From: Bacteroides sp.
GTDB taxonomy: Bacteria > Bacteroidota > Bacteroidia > Bacteroidales > Bacteroidaceae
Direction: 5' to 3'
NCBI GenBank assembly: GCA_023665805.1
Contig: JAMPDJ010000007.1
Span: 1-64,000 of the forward strand
Length of the DNA stretch: 64,000 bases
This document shows, in pieces, positions 18,530 to 27,688 of this stretch. Within the stretch, counting starts at the first letter, position 1; each line of letters begins with the position of its first letter. The position numbers were made by a program, and so were the translations under genes. The notes beneath the pieces were generated by a model. That model was given only the letters and a program-made list of their open reading frames with translations, had not been told where the DNA came from and searched no databases.

Positions 18530-18537
18530 CAAAGTTA
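18530..18537 (-). promoter_or_regulatory. -7 promoter element for the riboswitch transcript
   Basis: Minus-strand TAACTTTG, 38 bases after the btuG stop codon and immediately ahead of the riboswitch. Confidence 0.6.
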
Positions 18538-18574
18538 TGTAAAAACATAGGAATGGCAAAACAATCTCCCATAT

Positions 18575-19747
18575 TTATTTCCAAAGGAAAGCCATGTGGG
18601 CAGGGATGTCGCCCGTCCGGACCTTCCACAGTTGCATGCCCTCGGCAGAATAGCACAGGAGCGTGCCCGGATTGACATAGCTGCGGGCATCGCCGAGGAG
18701 CACCTCGCGGGTGACAGGATTCACGGCCAGACCATATGGTTCCATGATGGAAGCCTCGGTACCGTCGGCGATGAAGTTAGTGGTCACCACCTCGTGGCTG
18801 ACAGTGTTCACTATGGCGTAGTTCACTTGTGTATCCATGGTGACATAGGAGAAGTCCTTGCCTATTACATATAAGGAGTCGCCACAGATGGTCATGTTCT
18901 TTGCCACAATGTCACGGCCATCTGGAGCGGTGATGCGTTGCACATGTGCCTCACCGGCAGGGTCCGTGACACAGAAAAGAGAATTGGAGTTGCCATAATA
19001 GTCACCGCGCGAGGACACCCACAACTGCCCGTGCCTGTCGGCCAGGACATGGTGCAGGTTGACGGCCACTGGCAGCCGGCGTTCCTCCGTAAAAGAATCA
19101 AGATCGATGACTGAAATGGTATTCTCGTAATTTGGCGACATGTATCCGCCACTGTTGGCCACGTAAAGTTTTCCTTCAAGGATGGCGAGGCAGTCGGGTT
19201 GGAATCCGGCAATGCAAGTGTCGACCTTCTCCAATGTGGCGGTATCTATCTTCACCACTATGCCTCGCTGTTCATAATCCGGTTTTATCTGCACGGGGCC
19301 GGCATAGCTGGAGACGTAGGCATAGCCATCGTGAAAACAGATGTAACGGCAATTGGAAAGATCCACCTGTCCTATACGGCGTGCCGTGGCCGCCTCCATC
19401 ACCTCCACCTTGTTGCTGCAATTGACAACGGCCCACATACGGGAACCATAGATTTGCAGGTCGTTGCCGACATCACCCAGTTCCTTTACTGCCATCGGGT
19501 TGGCGTTGCCGTAGATGTTGCGGACATACAGGCCCGATGCGTAATCGTAATAGTCCATTGTGCACTTGTTGCTTCCCATGTTGCCCTCGTTCAGAAGATA
19601 GAAGCCCTGAATGGCATCCGTGCGCCCCCCTCCTGTCTCTTCCTCCTCGGAAGGCCATATGACTATGTCGTGTCTGCACGCATGGAGCAACGGCAACAGC
19701 ATGGTAAAAAACAGGAGGCGGATATGTTTCCTTGTTATTGTATTCAT
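18575..19747 (-). CDS. btuG: BtuG-like surface cobalamin-binding lipoprotein (seven-bladed propeller)
   Basis: A 390-residue lipoprotein (lipobox LLHAC, Cys at residue 24) followed by a YncE/DUF5074-type beta-propeller with repeated blades (GSRMWAVVNCSNKVEVMEAA, GFQPDCLAILEGKLYVANSG, GDSLYVIGK). In Bacteroides, BtuG is an outer-surface lipoprotein that binds B12 with very high affinity and hands it to BtuB. The same-strand btuB ends only 24 bases upstream, which supports this assignment. The Gly/Glu-rich segment just after the Cys (EEEETGGG) resembles the acidic lipoprotein export signal for surface display in Bacteroidetes. Confidence 0.82.
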   Translation of the reverse strand: MNTITRKHIRLLFFTMLLPLLHACRHDIVIWPSEEEETGGGRTDAIQGFYLLNEGNMGSNKCTMDYYDYASGLYVRNIYGNANPMAVKELGDVGNDLQIYGSRMWAVVNCSNKVEVMEAATARRIGQVDLSNCRYICFHDGYAYVSSYAGPVQIKPDYEQRGIVVKIDTATLEKVDTCIAGFQPDCLAILEGKLYVANSGGYMSPNYENTISVIDLDSFTEERRLPVAVNLHHVLADRHGQLWVSSRGDYYGNSNSLFCVTDPAGEAHVQRITAPDGRDIVAKNMTICGDSLYVIGKDFSYVTMDTQVNYAIVNTVSHEVVTTNFIADGTEASIMEPYGLAVNPVTREVLLGDARSYVNPGTLLCYSAEGMQLWKVRTGDIPAHMAFLWK

Positions 19748-19771
19748 GTTATATAAACGGATGAAGCAACA

Positions 19772-21832
19772 TCAAAACTCGACCTTCATGACACCTTTCC
19801 AGTTCCGTCCCGGCATGGGATAGTTGAGGACGACATCGTATTGCTGGTCGAAGACGTTATTGCACTCCACGGCAAAGGTGACGGCACAATGACGCAGTGG
19901 CATGCGGTAGGTAGCGGAAAGGTCGTGCGTGTACCAAGGCTGTTCGTAGTTTTCGCGAATGTTGGCACTGGCATGATAACGTTCTCCAACATAGATGAAG
20001 GAATAGTTGAGACCGGCATTTCTCCATACGAGGTTGCCCGTCACGCTGCCGCTGTGGTGAGGGACATAGGCTATCTGTCCGCCATAGGTGCCATAGTAAG
20101 GGTCATTGTCCAGGGGGTCGCTACGGTCCGTGGCCGACTGGTAGGTATAGTTGAGGCACAGGACCAGAGACCAGTCCCTATGCCAGCGCAGGACGCTCTC
20201 GACCGTAGCCTCCACTCCGGCAATGTGCACCTTGCCCACGTTCATCATCATCCAGCGGTATTGGCCGGATCCTTTGGGTATGGCCACTATCTTGTTGTCA
20301 ACGATATTGAAGTAGCCGTCGGCCTTGACCTCGATATGCCTCAGCAGGCCGCGATAACAATCGAATGCATGGATGAAGCCAAGATTCCACTGCCTGGTGG
20401 TCTCCGGCTCCAGGCGGACATTACCCACCTCGGTATAATACAGGTCATTGAAAGTGGGCAGGCGGAATATGCCCTTATAAAAAGCCCTCAGCGAGAAGTC
20501 GGGGCAATCCGCCAGCGGCTGACAGGACAGGTACACGGCAGGAGTCCATCGGCCGGTGAGCTTGTGCACGTGGTCGGATGTAATGCCCTTGGTGGTCTTG
20601 TCCCAAACGTAGGTACCAAGCAAAGAGGCCATTACACGAAAACGTTTGTATTCATACTGCGAAGCCAAGGCCGCAAGCAACGCATGGCGGCGAGGATAGA
20701 CGAAATGCGTGAGCGATGCGTCAAGAGTGTTGTACTGATAGTCCGCAGCAACGTTTATCTGCCACCCTGGCAGAAGCTCTACATGGTGGGCGGTACTTAG
20801 ATATAGCTCGTGCTGACGAAATCTGTTGTCCTGATACATCAGAGTGGTGTCGGGATTGAGATAACGCATCCAATCGTTGGCGTACTTGCCATTGACCTGA
20901 AACTTGTAACGATCGGAAACGTGCTTGGTCCATTGGCCTTGGACAAAGAAATTGCGGTCCCACTGCCTTTGGGCATGCTTCCACACATTGCTGACAATGG
21001 CTCCCGGGATGCCACGCGCGGAATCATAAAAGTAGGCCTTGGCATTCCATGTGCCATCAGTGGTATTGCCAAAAACGGAGGCCTCCACGCGATAAGAACG
21101 TATATCGCCATTGTCACGTACCGCAGTAGTGTCCCATGCCACCTCTCCCGAAGGCAGGACTCGACGATAGCGGAACTTGTACTTGCCGGAAGCTCCGGTA
21201 TAGTCGGCACTGACACTGCTGGAGACACGACGGCTCCACTTCTGTTCCCACACGATGGAAGGATTTATAAGGTCGAAACTTCCCCCTTTGAGAGAAGTAC
21301 GCAGATTATAGGTCTTACCTTCTTCAAACACGGGGCGACGCGTACGGATATAGACCGAACCCGATGTACCATAGTCGCGGGCAGGTTGGAAAATTTGAGC
21401 TTTCTGACCATTGTACAGGGCTATCTCCTCCACATTGTCCAAGGAAAAACGGCCTAAATCCACCAATCCGTTCTGCGCATTGCCCAACTGTATACCATCG
21501 TAGAACACACCCATGTGGTTGGTACCCATACTACGGATGTCAATAGTTTTCAGACCGCCTACGCCACCATAGTCTTTCAATTGCACTCCACTGAAATATC
21601 GCATGGCATCTGCCACTGAAAACGCCGAGAGCGATTGCAAACGTTTGCCACTGAGACGTTGGCTGGGTACAATCTCATCGCGTCTTTGAGCATAGACCGC
21701 CACTTCGTCCATCTCGGAAATGCTATCTCGCAATCCCGATGACACGACAAGGGAATCCCCTGTCCGAGCAAACGCAAAGAGGGGTAAAGTCAGGCATGAC
21801 AGGAATAATGCTGATACCCTGCTTGGAATCAT
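19772..21832 (-). CDS. btuB: TonB-dependent outer-membrane cobalamin receptor
   Basis: A 686-residue TonB-dependent transporter. It has a signal peptide (residues 1-23), a possible TonB box (MDEVAVYA, about 41-48), a plug domain (FSVADAMRYFSGVQLKDYGG, GGLKTIDIRSMGTNHMGVFY), and a 22-strand barrel ending in Phe. The size fits BtuB-like receptors rather than the ~1000-residue SusC type, and there is no carboxypeptidase-like N-terminal extension. Its partner btuG follows after 24 bases and a B12 riboswitch lies at the end of the locus, so cobalamin or another corrinoid is the likely substrate. Its ATG overlaps the stop of the 69-codon ORF upstream (ATGA). Confidence 0.85.
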   Translation of the reverse strand: MIPSRVSALFLSCLTLPLFAFARTGDSLVVSSGLRDSISEMDEVAVYAQRRDEIVPSQRLSGKRLQSLSAFSVADAMRYFSGVQLKDYGGVGGLKTIDIRSMGTNHMGVFYDGIQLGNAQNGLVDLGRFSLDNVEEIALYNGQKAQIFQPARDYGTSGSVYIRTRRPVFEEGKTYNLRTSLKGGSFDLINPSIVWEQKWSRRVSSSVSADYTGASGKYKFRYRRVLPSGEVAWDTTAVRDNGDIRSYRVEASVFGNTTDGTWNAKAYFYDSARGIPGAIVSNVWKHAQRQWDRNFFVQGQWTKHVSDRYKFQVNGKYANDWMRYLNPDTTLMYQDNRFRQHELYLSTAHHVELLPGWQINVAADYQYNTLDASLTHFVYPRRHALLAALASQYEYKRFRVMASLLGTYVWDKTTKGITSDHVHKLTGRWTPAVYLSCQPLADCPDFSLRAFYKGIFRLPTFNDLYYTEVGNVRLEPETTRQWNLGFIHAFDCYRGLLRHIEVKADGYFNIVDNKIVAIPKGSGQYRWMMMNVGKVHIAGVEATVESVLRWHRDWSLVLCLNYTYQSATDRSDPLDNDPYYGTYGGQIAYVPHHSGSVTGNLVWRNAGLNYSFIYVGERYHASANIRENYEQPWYTHDLSATYRMPLRHCAVTFAVECNNVFDQQYDVVLNYPMPGRNWKGVMKVEF

Positions 21833-22038
21833 TTCTTATGCCTGTTGGCTCGTTGCCTGCGGATGTCGGCCTTTTTCTTTGCCGCACCACTGCCATGAGC
21901 ACCGGTAATGTATTGTTTCTTCTTGGCCTTGGTCTTCACCTTGTTCTCCGCTCGCGGGTCACACTCCTTCTTGGGACCGCCACGGAAAGTGATGCCTCCG
22001 CCCATGATGACAGCATCTATGTCGTCTCCTCCGTACAT
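21829..22038 (-). CDS. Small basic protein translationally coupled to btuB
   Basis: A 69-residue ORF whose stop overlaps the btuB ATG by four bases, the usual sign of translational coupling. The N-terminal part is acidic and Gly-rich (MYGGDDIDAVIMGGGITFRG). The rest is strongly basic (KTKAKKKQ, AAKKKADIRRQRANRHKK). There is no signal peptide or membrane segment, so it is probably cytoplasmic. I do not recognise the family. It starts in an AT-rich leader (TATATATATG), like confirmed genes nearby. The basic tail would suit nucleic acid binding, but this is a guess. Confidence 0.5.
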   Translation of the reverse strand: MYGGDDIDAVIMGGGITFRGGPKKECDPRAENKVKTKAKKKQYITGAHGSGAAKKKADIRRQRANRHKK

Positions 22039-22062
22039 ATATATATTATTTAAGGTGTAGAG

Positions 22063-22085
22063 CGGGCAGGCCTACAGCCCGCCCG
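22063..22085 (-). terminator. Short GC hairpin after the AICAR formyltransferase gene
   Basis: A 9-bp stem with one wobble on the minus-strand RNA and a 5-base loop, 9 bases after the stop codon. No T run follows. It separates this gene from the 69-codon ORF and btuB. Confidence 0.5.
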
Positions 22086-22093
22086 ATAGTTAT

Positions 22094-23275
22094 TTAATGA
22101 TGGAACAAACGCACTCCGGTGAATGCCATGGCTATGCCATACTTGTCGCAAGTGGCAATGACATGATCGTCACGCACGCTACCACCGGCCTGTGCCACAT
22201 ACTGAACGCCACTCTTGTGGGCACGTTCTATGTTGTCGCCAAACGGGAAAAACGCATCGCTACCCAAGCATACGCCTGTATTCAGTGCCAACCACTCACG
22301 AGCCTCCTGCTCTGTCAGAGGCTCGGGACGCTCGGTAAAGAACTTCTGCCATTCACCGTCGCGCAGCACGTCATCACGTTCGGGACCGATGTAAATGTCT
22401 ATGGTATTGTCGCGGTCGGCACGACGTATGCCCGGAACAAAGGGCAGGTTCATGACCTTGGGATGCTGGCGCAGCCACCAAATGTCGGCCTTGTTGCCAG
22501 CCAGACGTGTGCAATGTATGCGACTCTGCTGGCCGGCCCCTATACCTATGGCCTGGCCGTCCTTGACATAGCACACGCTGTTGCTTTGGGTATACTTCAA
22601 AGTGATCAGGGCGATAATCAGGTCACGACGCGCCTCCTCGGTAAAGGTCTTGTTCCGTGTGGGTATGTTTTCAAAGAGAGCGGGATCGGCAAGGTCTATC
22701 TCGTTGCGTCCCTGTTCAAAAGTGATACCGAAGCACTGTTTGCGCTCCACGGGGGCCGGAACATATTCGGGATCTATCTGGATGACGTTGTAAGTTCCTT
22801 TACGCTTGGCTTTCAGAACCTCCAACGCCTCCGGAGTGTAACCAGGAGCAATAACGCCATCACTTACCTCACGGTTGATGAGTCTTGCCGTAGACTCATC
22901 GCAAACATCGCTGAGAGCAATGAAGTCACCGTATGAACTCATGCGGTCGGCTCCACGTGCACGGGCGTAAGCCGAAGCTATTGGAGTGAGTGGCAACGGG
23001 GCATCGTCCACGAAATAGACTTTCTTCAGCGTGTCGTCCAATGGCAGACCCACTGCTGCTCCAGCAGGGCTTACGTGCTTGAAACTGGCAGCCGAGGGCA
23101 GACCCGTGGCTTTCTTCAACTCGCGCACCAACTGCCAGGAGTTGAAGGCATCCAGGAAGTTGATGTAGCCCGGACGGCCGTTCAGTACCTGAATAGGCAA
23201 TTCTCCTTCCTCCATGTAAATTCTGGATGGTTTCTGGTTGGGGTTGCAACCGTACTTCAATTCAAGTTCCTTCAT
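22094..23275 (-). CDS. Stand-alone AICAR formyltransferase (PurH formyltransferase domain only)
   Basis: A 393-residue protein matching the AICARFT half of PurH: MKELELKYGCNPNQKPSRIY at the N-terminus, SFKHVSPAGAAVGLPLDDT with the Lys-His active-site pair (near residue 65), TLKYTQSNSVCYVKDGQAIG, and the C-terminal AGGSVRDDHVIATCDKYGI. The N-terminal IMP cyclohydrolase domain of bifunctional PurH (about 190 residues) is absent. The predicted role is formylation of AICAR to FAICAR with 10-formyl-THF, so the last purine step needs another protein. The start at 23275 was chosen because homology begins at MKELELKYG; the frame stays open upstream without it. Confidence 0.88.
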   Translation of the reverse strand: MKELELKYGCNPNQKPSRIYMEEGELPIQVLNGRPGYINFLDAFNSWQLVRELKKATGLPSAASFKHVSPAGAAVGLPLDDTLKKVYFVDDAPLPLTPIASAYARARGADRMSSYGDFIALSDVCDESTARLINREVSDGVIAPGYTPEALEVLKAKRKGTYNVIQIDPEYVPAPVERKQCFGITFEQGRNEIDLADPALFENIPTRNKTFTEEARRDLIIALITLKYTQSNSVCYVKDGQAIGIGAGQQSRIHCTRLAGNKADIWWLRQHPKVMNLPFVPGIRRADRDNTIDIYIGPERDDVLRDGEWQKFFTERPEPLTEQEAREWLALNTGVCLGSDAFFPFGDNIERAHKSGVQYVAQAGGSVRDDHVIATCDKYGIAMAFTGVRLFHH

Positions 23276-23377
23276 GTGTGTATATCTTTTTCTGTATATA
23301 ATTATTTCTGTTTCCACAATGTCACATAAACACAATGGCCACTCCCTCTCTTTTGGAAGGAGTGACCAATGGATTAG

Positions 23378-23781
23378 TGGAGCTGGAGGGGATTGAACCC
23401 TCGTCCAAACAGGGACATCCCATGCTTTCTACACGCTTATTCCGGACTTCGGTTGTAGGGAAGCGACAAGACCCGGACCACCAATCGCAACCTTAGCATC
23501 TGTGAGTTTCACCTCGGAGTAGATGCGTCCTCCAAGGCTATCCCCGATTTGCTGTGCCACTGGATCTGAGAGCTTCGGGGCGGAGAGCCTCAGAGTGACA
23601 TCCCGTCTCAGCACCTGGTGCCGAGATAAAGCCGGTAATCTACTGTACTTCGATTAGGCAGCGAGAGCGTAGTTGTTTTCGCCAGATAAATTCTTGAAGG
23701 TCAGAGATTAGAGAGAGAGGCCAACAACTCTCTGCGTGCTTACATGACATCTCATCCTGCTGTCAAATCCATGTCAGCCCC
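23378..23781 (-). ncRNA. ssrA: tmRNA
   Basis: The minus strand begins GGGGCUGACAUGGAUUUGAC at 23781 and ends with the tRNA-like UCGAnnCC arm and a genome-encoded CCA at 23380-23378. The tag frame at 23683-23654 reads GENNYALAA followed by TAA, matching the tag known from Bacteroides. It rescues stalled ribosomes together with SmpB. A TACCTTTG element at 23799-23806, with a TTG about 18 bases further up, is its promoter. Confidence 0.96.
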
Positions 23782-23798
23782 AATGTCATTTGCAGCTA

Positions 23799-23806
23799 CA
23801 AAGGTA
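23799..23806 (-). promoter_or_regulatory. -7 promoter element for tmRNA
   Basis: Minus-strand TACCTTTG, 18 bases ahead of the mature 5-prime end; a -33-like TTG lies upstream at suitable spacing. Confidence 0.65.
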
Positions 23807-23848
23807 ACAATAATTCCCGAAAGCAAGAAAAGTTTGAAACATTTTTTA

Positions 23849-23856
23849 TACCTTTG
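23849..23856 (+). promoter_or_regulatory. -7 promoter element for the exopolysaccharide + arm
   Basis: TACCTTTG on the + strand, back to back with the tmRNA promoter (42 bases between the two boxes). About 120 bases of leader follow before the start codon. No inverted repeats of the kind that flank Bacteroides phase-variable capsule promoters are seen around it. Confidence 0.55.
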
Positions 23857-23977
23857 CCATAATGTAGTCCTTGAACAGACAATATAACTACCACAAAATA
23901 CGTTATATCGTACACACATGTGTACTCATACCCCTCAAATAGGTATCTGGCTGTAACTATCCCGAATGATACATTAT

Positions 23978-26467
23978 ATGAATAACAGACTCATTGTCCT
24001 TGTCATTGCGCTTTTCGTTGGTTTGATGGCAATGGCTCAAACATCCATGACCGATGACCAAGTGCTGAAGTACCTCGCGACAGAAAGCAGAAAAGGCACA
24101 TCCGAACAAAAAATGGCGGCCGAACTGATAAAGAAAGGCGTTACTCCCACACAGTTGCAGCGTGTGCGAAAAAAAGCCGAGAAGATGAAGGCCGAGGCGG
24201 ATTCAAAAAAGACATCCAAGGATGACACCAAGAAACAACGCAAAGGCAACAATGAAGATGACAACATGTTCATCGACGCTGCGGAAAGCAGGGCCGAGGA
24301 ACTTGGCATGAACAAGAGCGAAGAGGACGTGGATGCCAGCGATGCCACAGAAGTGACTGGCGTGACCGAAGCAGAGCAACGTCTGGTCTTCGGACGCAAC
24401 ATATTCAATTCCAAGAACCTGACATTTCAACCGGCATCCAACATTGCTACCCCGGCCAACTATGTAATCGGCACAGGCGACATAGTAACCATCAATATAT
24501 GGGGCGCCAGCCAGGAAAGCATCGAGGCCGAAGTCACGTCCGACGGATATGTGGTGGTAGACGGTGTCGGCCCCATCAGACTTGCAGGCCTTAGCGTGGC
24601 CAATGCCAATAAAGTGCTTGCAGGCAAACTGGGACAGTACTATAACGACTGTGACATACAATTATCCCTGACAGAAGCACGTAGCATACAGGTACAGGTG
24701 ATGGGAGAGGTGGTCAACCCCGGAACATATACACTTAGCAGCCTTTCCACGGCATTCAATGCCCTGTACACGGCAGGTGGCATCAGCAAAATAGGCACAC
24801 TGCGTGACATCAAGGTCTACAGGGATGGGAAACTCATCGGTTCCATTGATGTCTATGACTATATCTTGAATGGCAACTCGCGCGGCGACGTGCGCTTGGA
24901 AGACAATGATGTAATTGTCGTTGGTGCCTATGACTGTCTCGTGCAAGTTAAAGGAAATGTCAAACGCCCAATGTGGTACGAGATGAAAAGAAGCGAGACT
25001 GTAGGAGATCTGATCAAGTATGCAGGTTCCTTCTCGGGAAACGCATATACAAAGAAGATACGCGTAACACGCAAAGCCGGAGACCAATACAGCATACACA
25101 CCGTAGACGAGTTTCAAATAGGAGCATTTGCGTTGGCCGACGAGGACAAGGTAGAGATAGACAGCATACGTGCCCGTTTCAGCAACCGCGTGGAAATTCG
25201 TGGTGCCGCAAAGCATGCCGGCCTCTATGAATTGGGAAAGGACATCAATTCCGTGCGTACTTTGCTTTTGGCCGCTGACGGCCTGAGCGAGGATGCCTAT
25301 GAAGGACGTGCCATCATGCACCGCGAGAACCCAGACCTCACCCTGAAGATGATCGGTGTTGACATACATGGCATACTGGCAGGCACGACAAGCGACATTC
25401 CTCTGAAAAACAATGACGTGCTTTTTATTCCCAGCAAGACGGACATGTTGGGCGAACGTATCATTGACGTAAAGGGCGAAGTAGCATACCCGGGGCAATA
25501 CCCGTATGCCGACAACACCACCATACAGGACATTATCCTGCAAACAGGCGGTATCACAGAGGCCGGTTCCTTGGCAAGGGTAGACGTTTTCCGTCGTGTA
25601 CGCGACAATGAGTCGACAACACCTGGCACCAACAGTTCCTTGAGTTTCCAGTTTTCTTTGGATACAAACTTCTCCATACACCAAGACACCACATTCTACT
25701 TGCAGCCCTACGATATAGTGGTGGTGCGCAAAAGCCCTTCATACGAAGAGCAAAAGAACGTTATGGCCGAGGGTGAAGTCAACTTTGAAGGACAGTATTC
25801 GCTGACACACAAGAACTACAGGTTGTCAGAACTGATTGAGGCTTGCGGCGGCCTTACCGGTATGGCGTATGCACGTGGTGCCAAGCTCACACGTCTGATG
25901 ACACAGGAGGAAATAGAGCAGCGCGACCAAGCCAACATGAAGGCACAGATTCAGCTCTATGAGGATGGCTTGAGAGAAGGCAAAGACTTGAACATGCAGA
26001 TAGCAGACTCTCTGCTGGCACTAAAGACAAATACCGCCAACACGTTCTCGGTAGCCATAGACTTGGAAAAGGCCATGACCAACCCTGGTTCCAACGATGA
26101 CATCATGCTACGCGAAGGCGACCTTCTGCACGTGCCACAATATAGCAACATCATCAAAATAAGCGGTGAAGTGATGCATCCCGTGAGCATGAGTTACGAG
26201 AAAGGACGCAATCTGGCATATTATATAACCCACGCTGGCGGATATGGCAGCAATGCATCCAAAAGAAAAGTATACGGCATCAACGCCAACGGTTCCATAG
26301 TGAAGCTAAGCAGCAATTCCGTGCGCGACATCCAACCAGGCATGGAAATAGTGGTGCCACAGAAGAACAACAAGCGCAAGTTGTCCACCACGGAGATTAT
26401 AGGCATCGGCTCTGGCATCGCAGCCCTGGGCAGCATCATCGTGGCACTGCTCAATGCCATCAAGTAA
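23978..26467 (+). CDS. Polysaccharide export outer-membrane protein with six SLBB repeats (Wza-like)
   Basis: An 829-residue export protein. A signal peptide (NNRLIVLVIALFVGLMAMAQ) is followed by a Lys/Glu-rich coil (about 20-110), a Poly_export domain (about 165-230, YVIGTGDIVTINIWGAS) and six SLBB-type beta-grasp repeats starting near residues 240, 320, 405, 495, 595 and 725, each marked by a V-x-G-x-V pattern. It ends in a hydrophobic helix (about 805-828, EIIGIGSGIAALGSIIVALL). E. coli Wza is half this length with fewer SLBB domains; long multi-SLBB forms are common in Bacteroidetes. The predicted role is the periplasm-spanning exit channel for the polymer made by this locus. An ATG 12 bases upstream (23966) is also possible. 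Confidence 0.9.
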   Translation: MNNRLIVLVIALFVGLMAMAQTSMTDDQVLKYLATESRKGTSEQKMAAELIKKGVTPTQLQRVRKKAEKMKAEADSKKTSKDDTKKQRKGNNEDDNMFIDAAESRAEELGMNKSEEDVDASDATEVTGVTEAEQRLVFGRNIFNSKNLTFQPASNIATPANYVIGTGDIVTINIWGASQESIEAEVTSDGYVVVDGVGPIRLAGLSVANANKVLAGKLGQYYNDCDIQLSLTEARSIQVQVMGEVVNPGTYTLSSLSTAFNALYTAGGISKIGTLRDIKVYRDGKLIGSIDVYDYILNGNSRGDVRLEDNDVIVVGAYDCLVQVKGNVKRPMWYEMKRSETVGDLIKYAGSFSGNAYTKKIRVTRKAGDQYSIHTVDEFQIGAFALADEDKVEIDSIRARFSNRVEIRGAAKHAGLYELGKDINSVRTLLLAADGLSEDAYEGRAIMHRENPDLTLKMIGVDIHGILAGTTSDIPLKNNDVLFIPSKTDMLGERIIDVKGEVAYPGQYPYADNTTIQDIILQTGGITEAGSLARVDVFRRVRDNESTTPGTNSSLSFQFSLDTNFSIHQDTTFYLQPYDIVVVRKSPSYEEQKNVMAEGEVNFEGQYSLTHKNYRLSELIEACGGLTGMAYARGAKLTRLMTQEEIEQRDQANMKAQIQLYEDGLREGKDLNMQIADSLLALKTNTANTFSVAIDLEKAMTNPGSNDDIMLREGDLLHVPQYSNIIKISGEVMHPVSMSYEKGRNLAYYITHAGGYGSNASKRKVYGINANGSIVKLSSNSVRDIQPGMEIVVPQKNNKRKLSTTEIIGIGSGIAALGSIIVALLNAIK

Positions 26468-26598
26468 GCATGGCACATATGCAGGCGAAAACTCCACGAA
26501 TATCTCCACAGCAACCGATTCCGCATGTACACATTATATAATAAGATATAAACATTCCCCGGACACATGGGAGGGGGACAAACAACCGACATCAAGAT

Positions 26599-27675
26599 AT
26601 GACAGAGAAACAAGGCAAAACCGTTCCGGTCAAAGCAACTATACAGAAACTTGTGGACAAGAAATGGCTTTTTATGAAGGTATGGATTGCCACCTTCATC
26701 CTCTCGGCCACATACATTCTGCCACAGCCTCGTACATACACGGCATCCACACTGCTGGCTCCTGAAATGGGAGCCGGGGACAATGCAGGTGGCCTGTCGG
26801 CTCTGGCATCTTCTTTCGGATTCAATATCGGAGGTGGTTCGTCCGTGGATGCCATATACCCTACCCTGTACCCTGAGCTGATTTCATCCAACGACTTTAT
26901 TGTGGGACTTTTTGACATACAGGTGGAGACATTGGACGGATCTGTCCGTACAGATCTGTATACGTATCTGACCAAGCACCAGAAGTCCGCCATATACAAG
27001 AAGCCCGTTTTCTGGGTTAAGCGGAAACTCAAGGCCATGTTCTCCGACCCAATACCTCAGGGCAACGGTTCCACAGTGAACCCGTCACGGCTGACGGAAC
27101 AGCAGTTCAATGTGGTGGAGATTCTCAAGGCCAACATCATCTGCAACGTAGACCCTCTGACCAGCGTGATATCACTGCGTGTCAATTCCCAGGACCCTCT
27201 GGTGGCAGCATCTTTGGCCGACTCTGTGTGTGCACGTCTGCAAGACTTCATCACGTCATACCGCACCAGCAAGGCAAAGATAGACGTGGAGCACTACACG
27301 GCTCTGGTACAGTCTTCATACGGCGACTACAAAAAAGCTATGGACAAGTACGCCACTTTCTGTGACCGCCACAAGAACATCAGCATGCAGGCGACAAATT
27401 CCGAACGTGACCGTCTGGAGACGGAACTGGCCATGGCTCTGAGCAAATACCAGGCAATGAGCACACAGGCAGAGAATGCCAAAACGAAATTGCAGGAAAA
27501 CACTCCGGCCTTCACCACCCTGCAGAATGCATCCGTACCCTTGCGCCCGTCCGCCCCAAAGCGTGTCTTTTTCTGTCTGGCCATGCTGATGCTGGCCACA
27601 CTCATAACCACGGCACGCATCCTGAAGGACGAACTGTACAGCACTATCAGTTTTTTCGGTTCCACCAAAGCCTGA
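26599..27675 (+). CDS. Chain-length determinant protein (Wzz/PCP family), no kinase domain
   Basis: A 358-residue polysaccharide co-polymerase. It has an N-terminal membrane helix (about 20-38, WLFMKVWIATFILSATYILP), a periplasmic Wzz region with a coiled coil (about 215-300) and a C-terminal membrane helix (about 325-345, VFFCLAMLMLATLITTARIL) after the family-typical Pro-rich VPLRPSAPKR. It sets the length of the exported polymer. No Walker-type tyrosine kinase domain is attached and none is encoded nearby. It lies between the export protein (131 bases) and the flippase (13 bases). Confidence 0.88.
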   Translation: MTEKQGKTVPVKATIQKLVDKKWLFMKVWIATFILSATYILPQPRTYTASTLLAPEMGAGDNAGGLSALASSFGFNIGGGSSVDAIYPTLYPELISSNDFIVGLFDIQVETLDGSVRTDLYTYLTKHQKSAIYKKPVFWVKRKLKAMFSDPIPQGNGSTVNPSRLTEQQFNVVEILKANIICNVDPLTSVISLRVNSQDPLVAASLADSVCARLQDFITSYRTSKAKIDVEHYTALVQSSYGDYKKAMDKYATFCDRHKNISMQATNSERDRLETELAMALSKYQAMSTQAENAKTKLQENTPAFTTLQNASVPLRPSAPKRVFFCLAMLMLATLITTARILKDELYSTISFFGSTKA

Positions 27676-27688
27676 CATCAACGAACAG

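Noticed and set aside
23429..23614. 61-codon minus-strand frame
   Set aside because: Lies inside tmRNA; only the short GENNYALAA tag frame there is translated.
23378..23977. tmRNA as an integration site for a genomic island carrying the exopolysaccharide locus
   Set aside because: The locus lies at the 5-prime side of tmRNA, whereas integrases use the 3-prime end. No integrase or duplicated tmRNA end was found.
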